DNA from: an uncultured bacterium
GTDB taxonomy: Bacteria > Bacteroidota > Bacteroidia > Chitinophagales > CAIODY01
Reading direction: 5' to 3'
Assembly (NCBI GenBank): GCA_903871715.1
Contig: CAIQHW010000381.1
Coordinates: 1 to 5,199, forward strand
Length of the DNA stretch: 5,199 nt
Shown here: piece by piece, positions 1 through 5,199 of the stretch
Position numbering within the stretch: the first letter of the stretch is position 1
Layout of the letters: every line of letters begins with the position of its first letter
The notes under the pieces: model-generated
The model's input: only the letters and a program-made list of their open reading frames with translations
Told to the model about the DNA's origin: nothing
Database searches by the model: none
Made by a program: the position numbers and the translations under genes

Positions 1-128
1 CAACCTCAATCATAAATCGTCATTTGCTTGACAAGTTGTCAAAATCTAGTTGGAATGAGGAGGTCACGGACACAGGCAGTATGGTTGACGAAGCAACAAG
101 GGAATTGCTTGAGGGGGCCTTTTCAGGA
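1..128 (+). other. Compositionally foreign segment joined in frame to secA
   Basis: These bases are in frame with secA and free of stops up to the left edge, but the residues they encode do not resemble any SecA N-terminus. Composition and codon choice differ from the gene body: all three Asp codons in 24-128 are GAC, GAG outnumbers GAA, and AGG and GGG occur, whereas the body prefers GAT and GAA. GAGGAGGT at 57-64 looks like a Shine-Dalgarno site, but 16 bases separate it from the ATG at 81, more than usual. The change to SecA-like sequence falls at 126-129. It may be a chimeric contig end, the edge of an insertion or rearrangement, or a piece of another gene. I do not recognise the encoded peptide. 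Confidence 0.6.
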
Positions 129-3100
129 TTAAATTTCCTTTCAAAAATTCTCGGCGGCAGCAAAAGCGATAAAGACGTAAAAGAGCTGCAAACCGCTGTG
201 CAACCTATTTTACAAGCCTACGATAAAATCAAAACTTTAACTTGGGATGAATTGCGCCATAAAACTATCGAGTTTAAAGCCGAAATAAAAAATCATCTTT
301 CTGCCATTGATAATGAAATTGCCGAGTTGAAAAACAATGCCGAAGCAGCTGATATTTCTTTGGATGAAAAAGAAAATTTGTATAAGCAAATTGATGAACT
401 GAAAAAGAAACGCGATGAGCAAATTGAAGTGGTGTTGAATAAAATTTTGCCCGAAGCATTTGCCGTGGTAAAAGCCGCAGCGCATCATTTTACCGAAAAT
501 GAAATGCTGAAAGTGAAAGCTACTGAACACGATAGAAAATTAGCCACTACAAAAAATTATGTAACTATCGAAGGCGATTATGCTGTTTGGCAAAATAGCT
601 GGGATGCAGCAAGCATCAATGTTACATGGAATATGGTGCATTATGATGTGCAATTGATTGGTGGCTTGGTTTTGCATCAAGGCAAGATTGCCGAAATGGC
701 AACGGGCGAAGGAAAAACATTGGTTTCTACTTTGCCTGCTTATTTGAATGCGTTGGCTGGCGAAGGTGTTCACATTGTTACGGTGAATGATTATTTGGCT
801 CGAAGAGACCAAGAATGGAATGGACCTTTGTTTGAATTTTTGATGTTGACAGTAGATTGTATTGATAAACACGAACCCAACAGCGAAGAACGCCGAAACG
901 CTTATTTGGCGGACATTACATGGGGAACTAACAACGAATTTGGCTTCGATTATTTACGCGATAATATGGTGCACACACCCGATGAAATGGTGCAACGCAA
1001 ACATCATTATGCCATGGTGGATGAGGTGGATAGTGTGTTGATTGACGATGCCCGAACGCCGTTGATTATTTCGGGTCCTGTGCCAAAAGGCGATGACCAA
1101 GAATTTCATTTATTAAAACCACGAATCAACAAAGTGGTAGACGCACAAAAGAAAGTAGTGAATGGATTTTTGTTGGAAGCTAAGCGATTAATTTCCGAAG
1201 GAAAAACAGATGAAAATACTGGCGGATTGGCTCTGCTTAGGGCTTTTAGAGGTTTGCCAAAAAACTCGGCACTCATAAAATTTTTGAGTGAAAGTGGCAA
1301 CCGACAAATTATGCAGAAGACCGAAAACTATTATTTGCAAGACCAACAAAAGCAAATGCCCAAAGTAGATTCGGAATTATATTTTACGATTGATGAAAAA
1401 CAAAATCAAGTTGAATTAACTGAAAAAGGTGTGGAATTAATTACTGAAAGTGGCGAAGATGCTCACTTTTTTGTGATGCCCGATGTGGGTGGCGAAATTG
1501 CCGAAATTGAAAAAACAGATTTATCTACTGAAGAAAAATTAGCTAAAAAAGATACGCTGATTGCCGACTTTGCGGTGAAGAGCGATAGAATTCACACTGT
1601 TACTCAATTGCTGAAAGCCTACACTTTATTTGATAAAGATGTGGAGTATGTGGTGATGGATGGCAAAGTGAAAATTGTAGATGAACAAACAGGTCGTATC
1701 TTGGATGGACGCCGCTACAGCGATGGTTTGCATCAAGCCATTGAAGCCAAAGAAAATGTAAAAGTAGAAGCCGCTACACAAACTTTTGCAACCGTTACGC
1801 TGCAAAATTATTTTCGTATGTACCACAAATTAGCTGGTATGACGGGCACTGCCGTAACCGAAGCTGGTGAGTTTTGGGAGATTTATAAATTGGATGTTAT
1901 CACCGTTCCTACGCATCGAAATTTGGTAAGAAAAGATGAGCAAGATTTTGTTTATAAAACCAAAAAGGAAAAGTACAATGCAGTGATTGATGAAATTCAA
2001 AAACTATCGGCGGCTGGAAGACCAATACTGGTGGGCACTACAAGCGTTGAAGTTTCAGAATTATTAAGCCGAATGTTGAAATTACGCAGCATCAAACACA
2101 ATGTGTTGAATGCAAAACAACATCAACGCGAAGCCCAAGTGGTGGCTGAAGCTGGCTGGGCTGGCAATGTTACCATTGCCACCAACATGGCTGGTCGTGG
2201 TACAGATATCAAATTGGGCGAAGGTGTGAAAGAGGCTGGAGGGCTTGCTATCATTGGCACCGAACGACATGAAAGTCGCCGTGTGGATAGACAGCTTCGT
2301 GGTCGTGCTGGGCGACAAGGCGACCCAGGTTCATCGCAATTTTTTGTTTCGCTCGAAGATGATTTGATGCGATTGTTTGGCAGCGAACGAATTGCTGGCT
2401 TGATGGATAAGTTGGGCTACAAAGAAGGTGAAGTGATTCAACACAGCATGATTACTAAGTCTATTGAGAGAGCTCAGAAAAAAGTGGAGGAAAATAACTT
2501 TGGCATCAGAAAACGTTTGTTGGAATATGATGATGTGATGAACAAACAACGCAATGTAATTTATACCAAACGGCATCATGCTTTGTTTGGCGAAAGATTG
2601 AGCGGCGATATTGATAATGCGATGTTTGATTTATGTCAAATTGTGTTACAACAACATCAGGAAAGCGGCAACTATGCTGAATTTAAACTGAATTGCATGG
2701 TGCAATTTTCTATCGACCCAAGCATTTCAGAAACGCAATTTAAAAAAGAAAATGCGGATGATTTGGCGCATCAATTGTACACCGAAGTAAAAGAACATTA
2801 CGCTCGAAAAAATCATGCTATCGCCACCGAAGCCTTATCGGTGCTGCAAAATATCAAACACAATCAACCCAATGTAGAAAATGTGGTGATACCATTTACC
2901 GATGGCAGAAAAGGTTTAAACATTACTGTGAATTTAACCAAAGCACTCGAAACACAAGGCGCAGAGCTGATTACAGCGGTTGAAAAAACAATTTCGTTGT
3001 TTGTCATTGATGAACAATGGAAAGAACATTTGCGGCAGATGGACGATTTAAAACAGAGTGTGCAAGCGGCTGTGTTCGAGCAAAAAGACCCGTTGTTGAT

Positions 3101-3446
3101 TTACAAATTTGAAGCCTTTGAATTGTTTAATCAAATGCTGTCGGAAACGAACAAAGAGATTTTAAGTTTCTTGTGCAAATGCCATATTCATGTAGAAAAT
3201 GAAAGCGATGTGCGCCAAGCTCGTGCGCCGCAACGCACCGATATGAGCCGCATGAAAACACAAAAAGATGAATTCAGCTTGCAAGCCGAAAGTGAAGCTG
3301 CGAACCAACAAGCGATGCAAAATGCAGGCGAAAAACCAAAGCAAGAACCTATAAAAGCAGGACCCAAAGTTGGGCGCAATGACCCTTGTCCATGCGGCAG
3401 CGGCAAGAAATTTAAAGCCTGCCACGGAAAGGAAGAAATGGTATAA
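81..3446 (+). CDS. secA: Preprotein translocase ATPase SecA, with non-SecA N-terminal residues
   Basis: SecA is the cytoplasmic ATPase that pushes unfolded preproteins through the SecYEG membrane channel. Residue numbers count from a TTG at 24. The parts seen, in order, are a helical, charged Bacteroidota-type insert (about 89-136), the YDVQLIGG motif (207-214), Walker A ATGEGKT (226-232, K231), DEVD (333-336), the GMTGTA motif (605-610), TNMAGRGTDI (720-729), the arginine-finger motif QLRGRAGRQGD (757-767), the helical scaffold and two-helix finger (about 990-1040), a polar linker, and a zinc tail with C1122, C1124, C1133 and H1134. A second lineage insert lies at about 360-447. From the expected N-terminus the protein is about 1106 residues, normal for the phylum. 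The start is uncertain: SecA similarity begins at L36 (base 129), where the preceding codon is GGA rather than ATG. The only upstream in-frame ATG is at 81, and the frame is open to the left edge. No in-frame ATG follows until M161. The function is certain and the start is not. Confidence 0.97.
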   Translation: MVDEATRELLEGAFSGLNFLSKILGGSKSDKDVKELQTAVQPILQAYDKIKTLTWDELRHKTIEFKAEIKNHLSAIDNEIAELKNNAEAADISLDEKENLYKQIDELKKKRDEQIEVVLNKILPEAFAVVKAAAHHFTENEMLKVKATEHDRKLATTKNYVTIEGDYAVWQNSWDAASINVTWNMVHYDVQLIGGLVLHQGKIAEMATGEGKTLVSTLPAYLNALAGEGVHIVTVNDYLARRDQEWNGPLFEFLMLTVDCIDKHEPNSEERRNAYLADITWGTNNEFGFDYLRDNMVHTPDEMVQRKHHYAMVDEVDSVLIDDARTPLIISGPVPKGDDQEFHLLKPRINKVVDAQKKVVNGFLLEAKRLISEGKTDENTGGLALLRAFRGLPKNSALIKFLSESGNRQIMQKTENYYLQDQQKQMPKVDSELYFTIDEKQNQVELTEKGVELITESGEDAHFFVMPDVGGEIAEIEKTDLSTEEKLAKKDTLIADFAVKSDRIHTVTQLLKAYTLFDKDVEYVVMDGKVKIVDEQTGRILDGRRYSDGLHQAIEAKENVKVEAATQTFATVTLQNYFRMYHKLAGMTGTAVTEAGEFWEIYKLDVITVPTHRNLVRKDEQDFVYKTKKEKYNAVIDEIQKLSAAGRPILVGTTSVEVSELLSRMLKLRSIKHNVLNAKQHQREAQVVAEAGWAGNVTIATNMAGRGTDIKLGEGVKEAGGLAIIGTERHESRRVDRQLRGRAGRQGDPGSSQFFVSLEDDLMRLFGSERIAGLMDKLGYKEGEVIQHSMITKSIERAQKKVEENNFGIRKRLLEYDDVMNKQRNVIYTKRHHALFGERLSGDIDNAMFDLCQIVLQQHQESGNYAEFKLNCMVQFSIDPSISETQFKKENADDLAHQLYTEVKEHYARKNHAIATEALSVLQNIKHNQPNVENVVIPFTDGRKGLNITVNLTKALETQGAELITAVEKTISLFVIDEQWKEHLRQMDDLKQSVQAAVFEQKDPLLIYKFEAFELFNQMLSETNKEILSFLCKCHIHVENESDVRQARAPQRTDMSRMKTQKDEFSLQAESEAANQQAMQNAGEKPKQEPIKAGPKVGRNDPCPCGSGKKFKACHGKEEMV

Positions 3447-3461
3447 CTTAAAATTTAAGTT
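3445..3461. repeat. Perfect AT-rich palindrome over the secA stop codon
   Basis: AACTTAAA at 3445-3452 and TTTAAGTT at 3454-3461 are exact inverted copies around one central A. They overlap the last two bases of the secA stop codon (TAA at 3444-3446). As RNA this would be at most a 7-pair stem with a 3-base loop, containing a single G-C pair. Purine-rich sequence, not a T-run, follows it on the plus strand. It could mark the 3' end of the secA message or be a chance AT-rich palindrome. It is not a convincing intrinsic terminator. Confidence 0.4.
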
Positions 3462-3504
3462 GGGGAAAGAAAAAAGTAAAATGTTTGGGTTTTTGCAACT
3501 AAAA

Positions 3505-3536
3505 TTTGGTAAATCGAACAAAGCAGTTTAATATTG
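3505..3536 (+). promoter_or_regulatory. Candidate Bacteroidota-type promoter for rho
   Basis: TTTG at 3505-3508 is followed, after exactly 20 bases, by TAATATTG at 3529-3536. The primary sigma factor of Bacteroidota is known to use a TTTG element about 33 bases and TAnnTTTG about 7 bases before the transcript start, 19-21 bases apart. This site has the right spacing and one mismatch in the second element (ATTG for TTTG). Transcription would start near 3543, leaving a leader of about 200 bases before rho. The sequence around it is AT-rich, so chance matches are likely. Confidence 0.4.
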
Positions 3537-3542
3537 CACCAT

Positions 3543-3744
3543 AATTCTGTGTTTGTAATTCAATAAAGTAATGCATCTACAAACCATTCGAATTTAATGC
3601 AGTGAGTAATTTTAATAAAATCTGCAACAACAATTCTTAATTTTTTATCGCAATAACATCACAACAAAAATATTTCGGTTTGTGATTTTTATTTCTACCA
3701 CAATTTCATTTTTGAAAAACATTTTTATAATTTAAACTACATTT
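3543..3744 (+). promoter_or_regulatory. Presumed rho leader, AT-rich and non-coding
   Basis: This stretch between the candidate promoter and the rho start has no sizeable open frame, no RNA gene I recognise and no strong hairpin. It contains a nine-codon frame (ATG at 3571, stop at 3595-3597, eight residues) whose stop overlaps another ATG at 3597 that ends after two codons. Rho controls its own synthesis through the leader of its message in E. coli, so a regulatory leader is plausible here. The sequence itself shows no specific element. The rho start has no Shine-Dalgarno sequence, only A/T-rich bases, as is usual in this phylum. Confidence 0.3.
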
Positions 3745-5199
3745 ATGGCTTACGACATTTTGCAGCTCAACGAATTTTTATTGCCCGAACTGATGGACAT
3801 TGCTTCGCGATTAAACATCAAAGGCTTTGAAAAATTAGAAAAGGATGCATTGATTTATCAAATTTTAGACCAACAGGCTTTAACCAAAAAAGCCGAAGAA
3901 CCTGCACCAGCAGCTATTCCATTGCTTAAAAAATTGCGGATTAAAAAATCCGCACCACCAGCTGCTGAAATTATTCCTACAGAAATAAAAACGGAAGAAC
4001 CAACTACAGTTGCGCCCGAAAATATTGTAGCAGCTGCATCTGCGCCTATTGAAAAAAAGATTTTACCGAAAAAAAGAATCATTGCACCAAAAAAGGAAAC
4101 ATCGGAAGTGGCTTCGGCAGTACCTGTACAACCGACTGCTACGCCAACTCAACAACCCGAAATTTCTTTTAATCACCCAATAAAAGAACCAATAACCGAG
4201 CAAACTGCAAAACAAGAATCGGCTGAAAAGCCTGCTGCCACTGAATTGCACAACGAACAACAACGGCAACAACAAGAAAATAGAAAGCAACGGCAACAAC
4301 AATTTAATTCAGAATTAGAAGGGATGATACCTGGCGAAGGTGTGTTGGAAATGATGCCCGAAGGTTATGGCTTTTTGCGCAGCGCCGATTACAATTATTT
4401 AAATTCGCCCGATGATATTTATGTGTCGCCATCGCAAATAAAATTGTTTGGCTTAAAAACAGGCGATACTGTGGTTGGCACTATTCGTCCGCCAAAAGAA
4501 GGTGAAAAATATTTTGCTTTATTAAAAGTAGAATCTATCAATGGAAAATCACCCGAAGAAGTGAGAGACCGTGTACCATTTGATTATTTAACACCATTAT
4601 TCCCCAATGAAAAATTGAACTTGGTTTATGACCAAAGTTCATTTAGCACCCGATTGATGGATTTGTTTACACCGATTGGCAAAGGGCAACGGGGCTTAAT
4701 TGTAGCCCAACCAAAAGTTGGTAAAACTGTATTGTTAAAAGAAGTGGCGAATGCAATTGCAGCCAATCACCCTGAAGTTTATTTAATAGTTTTGTTGATT
4801 GATGAACGCCCTGAAGAGGTTACAGATATGGAACGCAGTGTTCGTGCCGAGGTGATAGCATCTACATTTGATGAACCAGCAGATAAGCATGTAAAAGTGG
4901 CAAGCATTGTTTTAGCGAAAGCAAAACGCTTGGTTGAATGTGGACATGATGTAATGATTTTATTAGATAGTATTACCCGTTTAGCTCGTGCTTACAATAC
5001 CGTTGCACCCTCATCTGGCAAGGTGTTGAGCGGTGGTGTAGAAGCTACAGCATTGTTAAAACCAAAACAGTTTTTTGGTGCTGCTCGAAAAATTGAAAAC
5101 GGCGGTTCACTCACTATTTTGGCAACTGCACTAATTGAAACTGGTAGCAAAATGGATGAAGTAATTTTTGAAGAATTTAAAGGAACAGGAAATATGGAA
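3745..5199 (+). CDS. rho: Transcription termination factor Rho, 3' end beyond the window
   Basis: Rho is a ring-shaped hexameric RNA helicase that binds nascent RNA, moves along it using ATP and releases RNA polymerase. The 485 visible codons run uninterrupted from the ATG to the right edge. The parts seen are a Rho N-terminal helical domain (about 1-50), a low-complexity Pro/Ala/Lys/Glu/Gln-rich insert (about 53-192), the cold-shock-like RNA-binding domain with GYGFLRSADYNYL (207-219), Walker A AQPKVGKT (321-328, K327), catalytic E354 in DERPEEVTDM, Walker B aspartate D408 in ILLDSITRLARAYNT, the Q-loop region (about 425-440) and GTGNME at the edge. By alignment with E. coli Rho (419 residues), some 75-80 residues are missing, including the arginine finger equivalent to R366. 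Residues matching E. coli bicyclomycin contacts are kept (D353, E354, R355, S409, T466, K479), so sensitivity to the drug is expected. The gap upstream suggests separate transcription from secA. Confidence 0.97.
   Translation, partial: MAYDILQLNEFLLPELMDIASRLNIKGFEKLEKDALIYQILDQQALTKKAEEPAPAAIPLLKKLRIKKSAPPAAEIIPTEIKTEEPTTVAPENIVAAASAPIEKKILPKKRIIAPKKETSEVASAVPVQPTATPTQQPEISFNHPIKEPITEQTAKQESAEKPAATELHNEQQRQQQENRKQRQQQFNSELEGMIPGEGVLEMMPEGYGFLRSADYNYLNSPDDIYVSPSQIKLFGLKTGDTVVGTIRPPKEGEKYFALLKVESINGKSPEEVRDRVPFDYLTPLFPNEKLNLVYDQSSFSTRLMDLFTPIGKGQRGLIVAQPKVGKTVLLKEVANAIAANHPEVYLIVLLIDERPEEVTDMERSVRAEVIASTFDEPADKHVKVASIVLAKAKRLVECGHDVMILLDSITRLARAYNTVAPSSGKVLSGGVEATALLKPKQFFGAARKIENGGSLTILATALIETGSKMDEVIFEEFKGTGNME
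4261..4302 (+). repeat. 15-base direct repeat encoding QRQQQ twice within rho
   Basis: CAACGGCAACAACAA occurs exactly at 4261-4275 and again at 4288-4302, starting 27 bases (nine codons) apart. Each copy encodes QRQQQ, at Rho residues 173-177 and 182-186, separated by ENRK. The repeat lies at the end of the disordered insert, just before the RNA-binding domain. The identical codons suggest a recent duplication or slippage, although a CAA-rich glutamine tract can produce similar copies by bias alone. Confidence 0.7.

Noticed and set aside
1..127. A minus-strand open stretch through the foreign-looking segment
   Set aside because: It has no recognisable domain and is too short to choose between strands. 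The plus frame continuing into secA is equally open.
237..530. Minus-strand open frames rich in Phe and Ile
   Set aside because: They are antisense to the Lys/Glu-rich helical insert of SecA, so the composition is an artefact of reading the opposite strand.
1106..1370. The SecA insert after the ISGPV motif as a novel domain
   Set aside because: An insert of this kind with GLPKNSALIKFL-like sequence is a usual feature of Bacteroidota SecA, not specific to this gene.
3445..3495. Intrinsic terminator after secA
   Set aside because: The palindrome is almost all A-T pairs and is followed by G/A-rich sequence. The T-rich run at 3484-3494 is too far away and has no GC-rich stem before it.
3162..3521. 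Minus-strand open frames over the end of secA (up to 119 residues)
   Set aside because: They lie antisense to the conserved SecA C-terminal region and are explained by its codon bias. Their residues show no recognisable domain.
3481..3531. A 16-codon frame starting with ATG just after secA
   Set aside because: It is very short, has no ribosome-binding or similarity support, and overlaps the candidate rho promoter.
3858..4302. Minus-strand open frames with hydrophobic, membrane-like residues
   Set aside because: They are antisense to the low-complexity Rho insert. The apparent hydrophobicity is the mirror of Lys/Glu/Gln-rich codons.

Overview
The window holds two plus-strand housekeeping genes of a Bacteroidota bacterium: secA (motor of the general secretion pathway) and the first 485 codons of rho (transcription termination factor), which runs off the right edge. 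The lineage call rests on the SecA insertions typical of this phylum (residues about 89-136, 155-203 and 360-447), on a long disordered insert in Rho, on AT-rich DNA with GAT/GAA/AAA-biased codons, and on a rho start with no Shine-Dalgarno sequence. The SecA sequence feels closest to the Chitinophagales, but that is an impression, not a search result.

Layout. Bases 1-128 do not look like the rest: they are richer in G+C (58 of 128 by hand count, 41 of 78 in 51-128, against 42 of 120 in 481-600), use different codons and contain a strong Shine-Dalgarno-like GAGGAGGT. They stay in frame with secA, and SecA-like sequence begins exactly where the usual initiator Met would be, but that codon is GGA. 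This is either an assembly or read chimera near a contig end or a real in-frame fusion. SecA then runs to 3446 with all its motor motifs and a C-terminal zinc-binding tail. A 298-base AT-rich gap follows (3447-3744), with a small perfect palindrome over the secA stop, a candidate Bacteroidota-type promoter (3505-3536) and about 200 bases of rho leader. Rho starts at 3745 and is intact as far as the window goes.

The two genes act in separate processes, protein export and transcription termination. The gap and the candidate promoter suggest that rho is transcribed on its own. I see no RNA gene, CRISPR array, insertion sequence, attachment site or unfamiliar gene system. The points worth a second look are the abrupt 5' junction in secA and the disordered insert with a short glutamine-rich repeat in Rho.
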